A stretch of 57,784 nt of DNA from assembly GCF_900474295.1 (NCBI RefSeq), contig NZ_UCOB01000019.1, positions 1 to 57,784 of the forward strand, in the 5' to 3' direction. Positions within the stretch are counted from its first letter, which is position 1. Each line of letters opens with the position of its first letter. The DNA comes from Synechococcus sp. UW140 (lineage in GTDB: Bacteria; Cyanobacteriota; Cyanobacteriia; PCC-6307; Cyanobiaceae). The notes under the pieces were generated by a model, which saw only the letters and a program-made list of their open reading frames with translations, had not been told where the DNA came from and did no database searches. This document shows positions 7,637 to 17,110 of the stretch, piece after piece. The translations under genes were made by a program, and so were the position numbers.

Positions 7637-10246
7637 TCAGAGGCCGGCGCTGGCCAGTTCAGGGGTGACTGGTGTTGCTGCATTGCGGTGACGCACGATC
7701 ACTTTCTTGTCGTCATCGACATCGACTTCAACGCAGTCTCCATCCTTGATGCGTCCTGAAAGAACCTCTTCAGCAAGGCTGTCTTCCAGAAGGCGCATCA
7801 CAGCACGGCGTAGGGGACGAGCTCCATAGGCGGGGTTGAAGCCCTCCTCAACGAGACGTTCCTTGAAGGCATCGGACACCGTGAGCGTGATGCCTTTTTC
7901 GCCAATGCGTGAGAACACCTCCCGCAGCATGATTTCGGCAATCTGCTTTACCTCTTCACGGTTGAGCTGACGGAAGACGATGATCTCGTCGAGACGGTTG
8001 AGGAATTCGGGACGGAAGTACTGCTTGAGTTCTTCGTTCACCAGTGAGCGGATGCGGTTGTACTGGTTCTCTTCGGCGTTTTCACCTGAGAACTCGAAGC
8101 CAAGGCCGCCGCCGCCTTTCTCAATCACTTTCGAACCGATGTTCGACGTCATGATGACAAGCGTGTTCTTGAAGTCGACTGTGCGGCCCTTGGAATCGGT
8201 CAGGCGGCCATCTTCGAGAAGCTGCAGCAGCAGGTTGAACACATCAGGATGGGCCTTCTCGATTTCATCGAAGAGAACAACGGTGTAGGGGCGGCGACGC
8301 ACGGCCTCAGTCAGTTGTCCACCCTCGTTGAATCCGACGTAGCCAGGAGGGGAGCCAATCAGCTTGCTGACGGTGTGGCGCTCCATAAATTCAGACATGT
8401 CGAGGCGGATCATCGCCTCCTCGCTGCCAAAGAAGTAGGTCGCCAGAGCCTTGGTGAGCTCAGTTTTTCCGACCCCCGTGGGTCCGGAGAAAATAAAACT
8501 TGCAATGGGGCGGTTGGGATTCTTGAGGCCGACCCGGGCCCGACGGATCGCTTTCGACACCGCTTTGACGGCTTCGTCCTGGCCGATTAGACGCTTGTGG
8601 AGTGTGTCCTCCATATTGAGCAGCTTCACCGATTCGCTTTCGGTGAGCTTCTGCACAGGCACACCGGTCCAGGACGCCACGATTTGGGCAATATCCTCCT
8701 CATCGACTACGGGGGTGGTGAGTTCAGCTGTCTGAGGCGCAGGGCTTTCGATCGGGGCGAGTGGCTCTGCTGTCACAACTCCAGTCGTGCTCGCTGACGC
8801 ATCCACGTCTGTGCCAGAGGGTTCAGCTTCGCTGCTGACGTTTTCAGCTGCATCGCGGTTGGTTTGCAGCAGGCTGCGGATCTGTTCGCGCAGTTCAACT
8901 TCCTTATCTCTCAGTTCACCGGCACGGGTGAAATCCTGTTCACGCACGGCTTGTTCTTTGTCCTTTTGCACAGCACGTAGTTCCTTATCCACCTCTTTGG
9001 CTGCAGGGGGGAGCTTCGAATTGAGCAGGCGTACGCGGCTTCCAGCTTCATCGACCAAGTCGATGGCCTTGTCGGGAAGGAATCGGTCGGAGATGTACCG
9101 GTCACCCAAAGTGGCGGCTGCCTCAAGGGCTTCATCCGTAATCTTGAGACGGTGATGCTGTTCATATCGCTCCCGCAGGCCGCGCAAGATCTCGATCGTG
9201 TCTTCGATCGAGGGCTCTCCCACATTCACAGGCTGGAAACGTCGTTCCAGGGCTGCATCTCGCTCAATGTGCTTGCGGTATTCATCCAGCGTGGTGGCAC
9301 CGATGCATTGCAGTTCACCTCGGGCCAGTGCCGGTTTGAGGATGTTGGCGGCATCGATCGCTCCCTCGGCGGCACCGGCGCCAATCAGGGTGTGAACCTC
9401 ATCGATCACCAGGATCACGTTTCCTGCGGACTTGATCTCCTCCATGATCTTTTTGAGCCGCTCTTCGAACTCGCCGCGATATTTGGTGCCGGCCACCAGC
9501 AAGCCAATATCGAGAGTGAGAACACGCTTCTCTTCAAGAATGTCAGGAATGTCGCCCTGTTGAATCCGTTGGGCTAATCCTTCTGCGATGGCTGTCTTGC
9601 CCACGCCGGGCTCGCCAATCAGCACAGGATTGTTTTTGGTGCGACGACCCAGGATTTGAATCACCCGGTCGATTTCATTCTGACGACCGACGACAGGGTC
9701 GAGCTTGCCCTCTCCAGCTAATTGGGTGAGGTTGCTGCCAAATTCATCGAGAGTTGGAGTTTTTGTGGATCCTTTACTGCCACTGCTGCCCGTACCAGCA
9801 CCCACTTCGGCGGTTTCGCCGAGCATGCGGATGACCTGTGTGCGCACCTTGGCAAGGTCGACGCCAAGATTCTCGAGCACCCTTGCGGCGACACCCTCGC
9901 CTTCTCGAATCAGGCCAAGCAGCAGATGCTCGGTACCGATGTAGTTGTGGCCCAGCTGACGTGCTTCTTCGAGTGACAGTTCGAGGACCCGCTTGGCTCT
10001 TGGGGTGAAGGGGATCTCAACGGCCACAAAGCCGGAACCGCGACCGATGATTTTCTCGACTTCGACCCGAGCGTCCTTGAGATTGACGCCCATTGACTTG
10101 AGAACCTTGGCGGCAACACCAGTGCCTTCACCAATTAGACCGAGCAGAATTTGCTCTGTTCCAACAAAATTGTGCCCCAGGCGGCGGGCCTCCTCTTGGG
10201 CCAGCATGATCACCTTGATGGCCTTCTCGGTAAACCGCTCGAACAT
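7637..10246 (-). CDS. clpC: AAA+ unfoldase ClpC (Hsp100), Clp protease regulatory subunit
   Basis: An 869-residue class I Hsp100. In order: two Clp N-terminal repeats (1-145), AAA module 1 with Walker A GEPGVGKT (211-218) and Walker B region [10 protein letters not shown] (278-287), a UVR coiled motif (about 420-455), AAA module 2 with Walker A GPTGVGKT (588-595), and the ClpP-docking tripeptide LGF (715-717) in a Gly-rich loop. In cyanobacteria ClpC works with ClpP/ClpR and the adaptor ClpS and is essential. Between the UVR motif and module 2 there is an unusually long Ser/Thr/Ala/Pro/Glu-rich stretch (about 465-513). It is preceded by rimI with a gap of about 200 bp that probably holds its own promoter. 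Confidence 0.97.
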   Translation of the reverse strand: MFERFTEKAIKVIMLAQEEARRLGHNFVGTEQILLGLIGEGTGVAAKVLKSMGVNLKDARVEVEKIIGRGSGFVAVEIPFTPRAKRVLELSLEEARQLGHNYIGTEHLLLGLIREGEGVAARVLENLGVDLAKVRTQVIRMLGETAEVGAGTGSSGSKGSTKTPTLDEFGSNLTQLAGEGKLDPVVGRQNEIDRVIQILGRRTKNNPVLIGEPGVGKTAIAEGLAQRIQQGDIPDILEEKRVLTLDIGLLVAGTKYRGEFEERLKKIMEEIKSAGNVILVIDEVHTLIGAGAAEGAIDAANILKPALARGELQCIGATTLDEYRKHIERDAALERRFQPVNVGEPSIEDTIEILRGLRERYEQHHRLKITDEALEAAATLGDRYISDRFLPDKAIDLVDEAGSRVRLLNSKLPPAAKEVDKELRAVQKDKEQAVREQDFTRAGELRDKEVELREQIRSLLQTNRDAAENVSSEAEPSGTDVDASASTTGVVTAEPLAPIESPAPQTAELTTPVVDEEDIAQIVASWTGVPVQKLTESESVKLLNMEDTLHKRLIGQDEAVKAVSKAIRRARVGLKNPNRPIASFIFSGPTGVGKTELTKALATYFFGSEEAMIRLDMSEFMERHTVSKLIGSPPGYVGFNEGGQLTEAVRRRPYTVVLFDEIEKAHPDVFNLLLQLLEDGRLTDSKGRTVDFKNTLVIMTSNIGSKVIEKGGGGLGFEFSGENAEENQYNRIRSLVNEELKQYFRPEFLNRLDEIIVFRQLNREEVKQIAEIMLREVFSRIGEKGITLTVSDAFKERLVEEGFNPAYGARPLRRAVMRLLEDSLAEEVLSGRIKDGDCVEVDVDDDKKVIVRHRNAATPVTPELASAGL

Positions 10247-10448
10247 CGTCCAGGCCGGAAGTAGATAGAACTAACTTATCAGGACCGGAGCAGGATTGTG
10301 GCAAATGGCTTCGGCTGACCACATCCCTTGCCAGTAGCGGGCTTGGCTCAGGCAAAAGTATTAATCAAGCCATTCAAATTGACGGCGATTTCTATCGCTC
10401 AGGCCGGTTATCCGCACCCAAAAACAGCGGTCACTTGCCGCATGCCTA

Positions 10449-10895
10449 TCAGGTCAGACTTCTCCACTGAATCAGGGCATCTCGTCCGTCGCTGTAGTAG
10501 CCGCGACGGCTTCCGCAGCTCAAGAAGCCGCAGCGTTGATAAAGAGCAAGAGCTGCTGCGTTACAGCTGGCGACCTCCAGCGTTGCGCTGACTGCACCGG
10601 CCCTGCGTGCCTGCGCAAGCAAAGCACTGAGAACAGTTCTCCCCAATCCACGTTTGCGTTGGCTGGGTGTCACGGCCAAGGCGGTGATCTGTAGTTCATC
10701 CACCACCAGCCAACCGCAGGCGAGTGCCGCTAGCCGTCCCCCTGCCCGGATGCCGATACAGAGGCGATCACTCGCTTCCAGTTCGCGCTGCCACTGGTTT
10801 GCTGTCCACAGTCCATCCATAGCCTCGGTATCGAGCAGCAGGCAAGCCTCCAGATCGTCAGGTCCCAACGCAAAGGGTGCAGCGTTCAACTCCAT
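10449..10895 (-). CDS. rimI: Ribosomal-protein-alanine N-acetyltransferase RimI-like (GNAT)
   Basis: A 148-residue single-domain GNAT. The central strand ELQITALAVTPSQRKRGLGRTVLSAL contains the acetyl-CoA pyrophosphate loop (QRKRGLG; consensus Q/RxxGxG/A), and the C-terminal part has the RimI-like N-A-A-A-L-A-L-Y-Q-R-C-G-F segment. RimI acetylates the N-terminal Ala of ribosomal protein S18 in enterobacteria. The gene is divergent from lysA with an 85-bp gap and upstream of clpC on the same strand. Substrate identity is inferred from family resemblance only. Confidence 0.85.
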   Translation of the reverse strand: MELNAAPFALGPDDLEACLLLDTEAMDGLWTANQWQRELEASDRLCIGIRAGGRLAALACGWLVVDELQITALAVTPSQRKRGLGRTVLSALLAQARRAGAVSATLEVASCNAAALALYQRCGFLSCGSRRGYYSDGRDALIQWRSLT

Positions 10896-10980
10896 AGACA
10901 GGGCGCGGCGTCCAGCTCGTTTTGGGATTGATCGCGTCGCTTCCTACATTGACCTTGATGCCTGCCCATGTCTGAGCTCC

Positions 10981-12351
10981 ATGCCCCAATCTTTCGAGTC
11001 CGGCTGTGATCCGCTCAGTCCGAATCGCAACCTGGCCCCAGTGACCGCCAGGCTTGATGACCAGGGCTGCATGACTGTGGGTGGGTGTCGCCTTAGCGAG
11101 CTGGCTCAGCGTTACGGAACGCCTCTGTATGTGCTTGACGAAGTGGGGATTCGGGCCGCTTGTGGCGCGTATCGCACCGCCCTTGAGCGTCATTACCCTG
11201 GCCCGTCCTTGGCTGTGTATGCATCCAAAGCCAATAGCTCCTTGGCGATGACAGCAATCGCTGCTTCGGAGGGCCTCGGACTGGATGCTGTCTCTGCAGG
11301 CGAGCTACTCACAGCCCTCAAGGGGGGCATGCCCGCTGAGCGGATCGTGCTGCATGGCAACAACAAATCCGATGAGGAACTCCTGCTGGCCTATCGCAGC
11401 GGAGTCACGATCGTGGCTGACAACCAGCACGACCTTGACCGATTGGAGGTGCTTGTTCCGGATGGTGCCCACCCCGCGCAGCTGATGCTGCGTTTTACCC
11501 CAGGGATCGAATGCCATACCCACGAGTACATCCGAACCGGGCATCTCGATAGCAAGTTCGGCTTTGACCCGGATCAGCTTGAGCCAGTGCTGCGTCGGCT
11601 CAAGACCTGTGCCTGGGCGTGCGTCACCGGTTTACATGCTCACATCGGCTCTCAGATCTTTGAGTTAAACCCTCATCGTGATCTTGCGGCAGTGATGGCG
11701 GATGCCCTTCAGCTTGCCCTTGAGCTGGGTCATCCCATTCGAGACCTCAATGTTGGCGGTGGACTTGGCATCCGTTATGTGCAGTCAGACGATCCCCCGA
11801 CGATCGATGCCTGGATTCAGGTTGTGGCTGATGCTGTGGTGAAGGCCTGCCGTGAGCGCGACCTTGCCCTGCCGCGTCTCCTCTGTGAGCCAGGTCGATC
11901 GTTGGTGGCGAGCTCAGGTGTCACCCTCTACAGGCTCGGTTCTCGTAAGGAGGTGCCGGGAGTGCGCACCTACCTCTCCGTGGATGGCGGCATGAGCGAC
12001 AACCCGAGGCCGATCACTTATCAGTCTCTCTACACAGCCTTCTTGGCGGACCGCCCCCAGGCGGAGGCCACGGAATCAATCACCCTGGCTGGTAAGCACT
12101 GTGAATCCGGCGACGTGTTGCTCAAAGATTTGGCCCTCCCCCCTAGCGTCAGTGGCGACGTGCTTGTAGTGCTGGCCACCGGCGCCTACAACGCCTCGAT
12201 GAGTTCCAACTACAACCGTATTCCCCGTCCTGCTGCAGTGCTCGTCCATGACGGCATTGCCGATGTGATTCAGAGAAGGGAATCGTCGGAGGATCTTTTG
12301 CGCTACGACAATCTGCCCACTCGCCTCAACCCGAGGGTATCGGTAGGCTAA
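10981..12351 (+). CDS. lysA: Diaminopimelate decarboxylase
   Basis: LysA converts meso-diaminopimelate into L-lysine, the last step of the pathway. It is a fold-type III PLP enzyme: the Schiff-base Lys is in VYASKANSS (Lys83), followed by HGNNKSDEEL, the phosphate-binding LNVGGGLGIRY and the CEPGRS motif. Length is 456 residues. The frame is open far upstream to 10654, antisense to rimI; I take the ATG at 10981 because the protein begins there with the usual short tail before SPNRNLAP. A 21-base gap separates it from cdaA, so lysA probably heads the lysA-cdaA-uppS-bioB operon. Confidence 0.95.
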   Translation: MPQSFESGCDPLSPNRNLAPVTARLDDQGCMTVGGCRLSELAQRYGTPLYVLDEVGIRAACGAYRTALERHYPGPSLAVYASKANSSLAMTAIAASEGLGLDAVSAGELLTALKGGMPAERIVLHGNNKSDEELLLAYRSGVTIVADNQHDLDRLEVLVPDGAHPAQLMLRFTPGIECHTHEYIRTGHLDSKFGFDPDQLEPVLRRLKTCAWACVTGLHAHIGSQIFELNPHRDLAAVMADALQLALELGHPIRDLNVGGGLGIRYVQSDDPPTIDAWIQVVADAVVKACRERDLALPRLLCEPGRSLVASSGVTLYRLGSRKEVPGVRTYLSVDGGMSDNPRPITYQSLYTAFLADRPQAEATESITLAGKHCESGDVLLKDLALPPSVSGDVLVVLATGAYNASMSSNYNRIPRPAAVLVHDGIADVIQRRESSEDLLRYDNLPTRLNPRVSVG

Positions 12352-12372
12352 GAGCAACATCGGGGTGAAGGA

Positions 12373-13242
12373 GTGAGCTGGCCGGGTTGGTTTGACGCGC
12401 GCCTGCTTGATGTTCTTCTTGCTTCTGCCCTTGGGTTTCTGCTCTTCTCTCGCATCAGTGAGCAGCGTTCGCTTTGGTTATTGCGCGGCTACCTCCTTCT
12501 GGTGGCCTTGGCTTGGGTCTTCAAGGGGGTTCTTCTCGCATCCGATACCCCTCTCCTTCCCCTCACCGCAGCCCTGATCGAGGCCTTGGTCCTGGCTTGT
12601 TCATTGTCCCTGGCGATTCTCTGGCAGGGGGAACTACGCCGGCTGATGGAGCTGTTAGGGACTTGGCGTCTAGATGTCCTTCTCGCCAATCCCGCCAGCA
12701 AATTGCGGGTGAAGGCTGGCACTGTCGCTCAGCTCACCGACGCGGCGGGTCGTCTTTCCCAGAGCCGTCGCGGAGCCTTAATCGTTGTCGATCTTGGCAG
12801 TGATTTGCGTCCGGAAGATTTCCTCAATCCAGGCGTGACGATCGATGCGCAGCTCAGCAGTGAACTGATCCTCAATCTGTTCGCATCCGATACCCCTCTC
12901 CACGATGGTGCTGTGGTGGTGAAGGGCAACCGGATCGTGGCCGCTGGTGTGATCCTTCCTCTCTCTCGGCAGGGTCATAGTCGCTATGGCACGCGTCATT
13001 TGGCCGCACTCGGGATCACCGAGCGGTTCGATCGATGTATCTGTGTTGTGGTGTCTGAGGAGACCGGAACCCTGTCTTTGGCCAATTATGGTCGGCTCGA
13101 ACGACCGATCACAAGCAGCCGTCTCCAGGGGCTTCTCACCGAGTTAATGGGCGTCACACCAGCGGTGGCAGCTCCCACCGCTACTACATCTGGGGCTTCT
13201 GGGCGTAGCGTGTCCGTTGCCAATCAGGACATCGTTTCGTGA
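12373..13242 (+). CDS. cdaA: Diadenylate cyclase, CdaA type (c-di-AMP synthase)
   Basis: CdaA makes the second messenger cyclic di-AMP from two ATP. Three hydrophobic helices (about 9-28, 37-56 and 65-85) precede a DisA_N catalytic domain. The DGA motif is present in [12 protein letters not shown] (178-180), and the second motif appears as GTRHLAALG (206-214), where the consensus RHR reads RHL. The GTG start at 12373 follows lysA by 21 bases. The stop overlaps the uppS start by four bases (GTGA). In cyanobacteria c-di-AMP is tied to osmotic balance and the day-night response; here the operon neighbours are cell-wall and lysine genes. No phosphodiesterase gene is seen in the window. Confidence 0.93.
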   Translation: MSWPGWFDARLLDVLLASALGFLLFSRISEQRSLWLLRGYLLLVALAWVFKGVLLASDTPLLPLTAALIEALVLACSLSLAILWQGELRRLMELLGTWRLDVLLANPASKLRVKAGTVAQLTDAAGRLSQSRRGALIVVDLGSDLRPEDFLNPGVTIDAQLSSELILNLFASDTPLHDGAVVVKGNRIVAAGVILPLSRQGHSRYGTRHLAALGITERFDRCICVVVSEETGTLSLANYGRLERPITSSRLQGLLTELMGVTPAVAAPTATTSGASGRSVSVANQDIVS

Positions 13243-14036
13243 GCCGTCGTCTGGCTGCTGCTTCCAACGATTCGATCGGCAAGGTGTGTCCGGCTGAGCT
13301 CGACCCCATTTGTCTGCCGGCCCATGTCGCGGTGATCATGGATGGCAATGGGCGCTGGGCCCAAGCCCGTGGGCTTCCCAGGGTGATGGGACACCGTGCC
13401 GGAGTTGAGGCTCTGAAGTCGACGTTGCGCCTTTGCAGCGACTGGGGTGTCAAGGCCCTGACCGCTTATGCCTTTTCCACTGAGAACTGGTCTCGCCCTG
13501 GAGATGAGGTCAATTTCCTCATGACTCTGTTTGAGAGGGTGCTCCAGCGCGAACTGCAGGGCCTGGAAGCAGAACAGGTGCGGATTCGCTTTCTCGGTGA
13601 CCTTCAGGCGCTTCCCGAGAAGCTGCAGAACCTGATTGCTGACGCCACCGCACGCACTGCTGCTAACACCGGCATTCACTTCAATGTCTGCACCAATTAC
13701 GGTGGCCGGCGCGAACTGGTTCTGGCCGCTCAGGCCTTAGCGGGCCGGGCTGCACGCGGGGAGTTGGATCCAGCCACGATCGACGAAAACACTATGGCTG
13801 CTGAGTTGTACACCGCAGGAGAGCAGGACCCAGACCTGTTAATCCGAACCAGTGGTGAACGACGCATCAGCAATTTCTTGCTCTGGCAGCTGGCCTATGC
13901 CGAAATTCACGTCACTGATGTTTTCTGGCCTGATTTCAACCGGGATGCTCTGATGGCGGCTCTAGTGGATTATCAGGGTCGCAAGCGTCGTTTCGGAGGC
14001 CTTGAAGCACTTCGGACCGACGCTCTGGGATCCTGA
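13239..14036 (+). CDS. uppS: Isoprenyl transferase / undecaprenyl diphosphate synthase
   Basis: A cis-prenyltransferase that elongates farnesyl diphosphate with isopentenyl diphosphate to the C55 carrier used in peptidoglycan and polysaccharide assembly. The catalytic Asp is in [11 protein letters not shown] (Asp35), followed by GHRAG, the YAFSTENW motif, and the C-terminal [16 protein letters not shown] that binds the allylic substrate. Length is 265 residues. It begins with GTG overlapping the cdaA stop, and bioB follows 20 bases downstream. Confidence 0.95.
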   Translation: MSRRLAAASNDSIGKVCPAELDPICLPAHVAVIMDGNGRWAQARGLPRVMGHRAGVEALKSTLRLCSDWGVKALTAYAFSTENWSRPGDEVNFLMTLFERVLQRELQGLEAEQVRIRFLGDLQALPEKLQNLIADATARTAANTGIHFNVCTNYGGRRELVLAAQALAGRAARGELDPATIDENTMAAELYTAGEQDPDLLIRTSGERRISNFLLWQLAYAEIHVTDVFWPDFNRDALMAALVDYQGRKRRFGGLEALRTDALGS

Positions 14037-14056
14037 ACAACAGCAGATCGGCGTTG

Positions 14057-15046
14057 ATGACGGACTCGTTTACCTTGCGCCACGACTGGAGCATTGCAGA
14101 AATCCAGGCCATTCTTGATGCGCCGCTGATGGATCTGCTCTGGCGGGCGCAGCAGGTGCACCGGCAGGCCAATCCCGGCTATCGCGTGCAGTTGGCGTCC
14201 TTGCTCAGCGTCAAGACCGGGGGCTGTGAGGAGGACTGTGCCTATTGCCCCCAGTCCATGCACAACAGCAGTGATGTGTCGGGCCAGCCTGAACTGGAGG
14301 TGGAGCCAGTTCTGGCAAGGGCCCGTGTCGCCAAGCAGGCGGGGGCTGACCGTTTCTGCATGGGCTGGGCCTGGCGCGAAATTCGTGATGGCGCCCCCTT
14401 TGAGGCGATGCTGTCGATGGTGCGTGGTGTGCGCGAAATGGGGCTTGAAGCCTGCGTCACTGCCGGCATGCTTACTGATGCCCAGGCCATGCGTCTGGCG
14501 GAAGCCGGCCTAACGGCTTACAACCACAATCTTGACACCAGCCCTGAGCACTACGACCGGATCATTACGACCCGCACCTATCAGGAACGCTTGGAAACAC
14601 TGCAGCGGGTGCGCAGGGCTGGGGTGACCCTTTGCTGCGGAGGGATCATCGGTATGGGTGAGAGCGACCGTGATCGTGCCTCAATGCTGCAGGTGTTGGC
14701 CACGATTGATCCCCATCCCGAGAGCGTGCCCATCAATGCATTGGTGGCTGTGGAGGGAACCCCGTTGGAGGAGCAGACACCTGTGGAGCCTCTTGAGCTC
14801 GTGCGGATGGTGGCCACGGCCAGAATCCTGATGCCCCACAGCCGCGTGCGCCTCAGTGCTGGCCGCGAGCAGCTCAGTCAGGAAGCCCAGATTCTCTGCC
14901 TTCAGGCAGGCGCTGATTCGATTTTCTATGGAGAGACCTTGCTCACCACCGGCAACCCTGCTGTGGAAGCGGATAAGGCGCTGCTGGCGGCTGCCGGCGT
15001 GCAGGCCAGTTGGCAAGCGCAACCGGAAACGCACGCATGCAATTAA
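14057..15046 (+). CDS. bioB: Biotin synthase
   Basis: BioB is the radical SAM enzyme that inserts sulfur into dethiobiotin. The SAM-cluster motif CxxxCxxC is in [13 protein letters not shown] (Cys at about 57, 61 and 64), followed by the characteristic AxRFCMGxAWR stretch ([11 protein letters not shown]) and the YNHNLDTS motif. Further cluster ligands appear in [14 protein letters not shown]. Length is 329 residues from the ATG at 14057; a TTG directly in front (14054) is also in frame. It is the last gene of the lysA-cdaA-uppS-bioB run; a hairpin follows about 175 bases downstream. Confidence 0.96.
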   Translation: MTDSFTLRHDWSIAEIQAILDAPLMDLLWRAQQVHRQANPGYRVQLASLLSVKTGGCEEDCAYCPQSMHNSSDVSGQPELEVEPVLARARVAKQAGADRFCMGWAWREIRDGAPFEAMLSMVRGVREMGLEACVTAGMLTDAQAMRLAEAGLTAYNHNLDTSPEHYDRIITTRTYQERLETLQRVRRAGVTLCCGGIIGMGESDRDRASMLQVLATIDPHPESVPINALVAVEGTPLEEQTPVEPLELVRMVATARILMPHSRVRLSAGREQLSQEAQILCLQAGADSIFYGETLLTTGNPAVEADKALLAAAGVQASWQAQPETHACN

Positions 15047-15420
15047 GGGCTGAGCAAGCTTGCCCTAGGCATGTTCTCGATGCTGTCCTCGTGCCATCAG
15101 GGGGTGTCGCTTTGAGCGGGCAGCTCAACGAGTAAGGATCAGCCAGACTTCATTTTCGCGCCTGAGTGTTTCGGCTTTGGTTATGCGAGCCATGCCTTGC
15201 GTTCATTGGCGATAAAAAAACACCGCCTCCTGGCGGGACTTTTCGCATGAATCCAATGGTGTTGGAGGAAGTGGGTCACTGCCAGTGCCACTGCCACTGC
15301 CGATGAAAGATTCGCCGTTGATGTGTTTGTTCACGTCTATCTGCACAAAACCAGAACCACACCGCGCCCGCCGATCCGTCGTTGCCATCGCTGGAGACGT
15401 ACCACTCACCTGCAAGGTTG
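15047..15420. other. Gap between bioB and the DUF1651 gene
   Basis: No convincing gene. It holds the bidirectional terminator and a short run of imperfect CACTGC/CAGTGC hexamers (about 15276-15302). Open frames on either strand here have no recognisable similarity and translate the hexamers as Gly/Ser repeats. Confidence 0.5.
15214..15243. terminator. Hairpin with flanking A- and T-runs, probable bidirectional terminator
   Basis: CCGCC-TCCT-GGCGG is flanked by seven A on the left and a TTTT on the right. In the minus direction the stem is followed by TG and seven T, which is the stronger terminator; in the plus direction it can end the bioB transcript. Confidence 0.6.
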
Positions 15421-15651
15421 ATGGAAGGTTGGCTCAGGCACCCACAGTTGAAAGACAATGCGCTTCGCTTCCATCGAGATCAGAAGAGCTGGAACGAAGA
15501 CGCGATGGTTCTCGTCGATCACGGTAGGCAGATGCCTCATGGTGATCCGGCTGTGCTGAAGACACGCCAAAGTTTGAGACCTTCTGATGCGTTGATTCTC
15601 TACAAGCACCTGATGACGATGGGTTGGTCTGAGTCGGAGCCTGTCTGGTAG
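15421..15651 (+). CDS. DUF1651-family small protein
   Basis: A 76-residue protein recognised as DUF1651, a family largely restricted to marine Synechococcus and Prochlorococcus. Diagnostic pieces are EGWL at the N-terminus, LRFHRDQKSWNEDAMVLVDHGRQMP, the LLKTR-like segment VLKTRQSLRPSDAL and the terminal GWSESEPVW. No function is known. The frame is open upstream to 15382, but the family starts at the ATG at 15421 (MEGWL). Flanked by two gene-poor gaps, it stands alone; such small family members are scattered through accessory parts of these genomes. Confidence 0.7.
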   Translation: MEGWLRHPQLKDNALRFHRDQKSWNEDAMVLVDHGRQMPHGDPAVLKTRQSLRPSDALILYKHLMTMGWSESEPVW

Positions 15652-16081
15652 TGCGATTGACCTGCCTGACTTTGGCGCCATCAGAGAACCCTTGATGTGG
15701 CCTTGGACTCCATGGCTTGGGCGATCTCAACGCTGCTGGATGGAGGGATCACCGATTGGAAGGAGACGACGACTGGTCAAAATCGCTTGGATGCAGGCGG
15801 CGTTGAACGCCATGCCGGTGCAGTCAGACCCAACGTTCAAACGACGTCAGGTGTCTTGCTGAGGGCGTTGGTTCCGTCGTTCTCCTTCTGCGTCCGTCGG
15901 TACAGGGCATCACCGCGGAGTCGCAGACTGGGGTGATGGATGGTCAGTTCCGGCAACGCCTGCAACCCAGCCGAAAGGGCTCGCATGTGATTACTGCTGG
16001 CTCGAATGGTTTGCCGCCACTGCACTTCAGGCGTTCCCTACCTGAGGCCTTTGGCATTGCTCCGGTCTCAGTTCAGGCGGC
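15652..16081. other. Gap between the DUF1651 gene and trhO
   Basis: About 430 bp without a gene I can support. The only frame that looks slightly protein-like is a 62-codon one on the minus strand (15837-16025), listed separately. The trhO promoter should lie in the last part. Confidence 0.45.
15837..16025 (-). CDS. Doubtful small ORF, possibly a gene remnant
   Basis: A 62-codon GTG-started frame with segments such as RASSNHMRALSAGLQALP and LTIHHPSLRLRGDALY that read more like protein than random sequence. I recognise no family. There is no clear ribosome-binding site and no partner gene on this strand. It may be real, a decayed gene or chance. Confidence 0.2.
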   Translation of the reverse strand: MQWRQTIRASSNHMRALSAGLQALPELTIHHPSLRLRGDALYRRTQKENDGTNALSKTPDVV

Positions 16082-17110
16082 ATGACCACTTCAGACCCCC
16101 AAGCCAACAGCAGTTTCCAAGGTCGTCGTGACTCAGGCATCTCAGGAGAGCTTCTCGTCGCCGCCTTCTATGCCTTCACCCCTCTCACGGAAGCAACGCG
16201 ATCGCAGCTGCTTGCTGGTCTTCCCCACCTTGCGTCCAGCGGCGGAGTTCGAGGGTCTGTCCTGGTGGCGCTGGAAGGTGTGAATGGAACCATCAGTGGC
16301 CCTGAACAGGGTGTCGAGGCCGTGTTGGAGCATCTGCACCAGCAGCTTTGCCTGGGTGACGATCATTACGCCCGTCTTGAGGTCAAGCGCAGTTGGTGTT
16401 CTCAGCAAGCATTCCGTCGCTTCAAGGCGCGAGGCAAGCGTGAGATCGTCACGATGGGTCGCCCGGACGTCAGTCCGGCTACCAGCGTGGGGACCTACGT
16501 GGAGCCCGAGCAGTGGAATGCCCTGATTGATGATCCCGAAACGTTGGTGATCGACACGCGCAATCGCTACGAAGTGTCGATCGGTACGTTCACCGGTGCA
16601 GTCGATCCAGGTACCGACACGTTCCGGGAGTTCCCGGACTGGGCGGAGCGTGAGTTACGCCCCTTGATCGAGCACCAGGGGCCGAAGCGCATCGCCATGT
16701 TCTGCACCGGAGGCATCCGCTGTGAGAAGGCAAGCAGCTATCTGCAACAGCAGGGCTTTGGCGAAATACACCATCTGCGCGGTGGCATCTTGAAGTACCT
16801 CGAAGAGATTCCTGAAGGGAGTAGTCGTTGGCAAGGCGAGTGCTTTGTCTTTGACCAGCGGGTTGCCCTCAACCATCGCCTCCAGCCAGGGGTGCATCGC
16901 CTCTGTTATGCCTGCGGACTTCCGCTCACGCCGGAGGAAAGGAGCCTGAAGAGTTACATCCCAGGGGTGCAGTGCCTCCATTGCATTGACCGCTTCACGG
17001 ATGCGGATCGTCAGCGCTTTTCTGAACGGCAACGTCAGCTTGATCAGGCCAATGCCAACACCAACGCCAATGCCATCAGCAACGCAGACCAGCAGCGCCT
17101 CGCGCAATGA
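16082..17110 (+). CDS. trhO: tRNA uridine(34) hydroxylase, rhodanese family
   Basis: TrhO (former UPF0176, YceA) uses oxygen to hydroxylate U34 of certain tRNAs, the first step towards 5-methoxy- or carboxymethoxy-uridine. An N-terminal acylphosphatase-like domain (about 25-120) precedes a rhodanese domain with the active-site loop CTGGIRCEK (Cys208). A Cys-rich tail follows (CYACGLPL and CLHCIDRF), typical of the family. Length is 342 residues, with a C-terminal Asn/Ala-rich extension (NANTNANAISNADQQ). The stop overlaps the following GST gene by four bases (ATGA), indicating coupled translation. Confidence 0.93.
   Translation: MTTSDPQANSSFQGRRDSGISGELLVAAFYAFTPLTEATRSQLLAGLPHLASSGGVRGSVLVALEGVNGTISGPEQGVEAVLEHLHQQLCLGDDHYARLEVKRSWCSQQAFRRFKARGKREIVTMGRPDVSPATSVGTYVEPEQWNALIDDPETLVIDTRNRYEVSIGTFTGAVDPGTDTFREFPDWAERELRPLIEHQGPKRIAMFCTGGIRCEKASSYLQQQGFGEIHHLRGGILKYLEEIPEGSSRWQGECFVFDQRVALNHRLQPGVHRLCYACGLPLTPEERSLKSYIPGVQCLHCIDRFTDADRQRFSERQRQLDQANANTNANAISNADQQRLAQ

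Noticed and set aside
10654-10980. 109-codon N-terminal extension of lysA
   Set aside because: It is antisense to rimI and the divergent gap, and the LysA family starts near the ATG at 10981.
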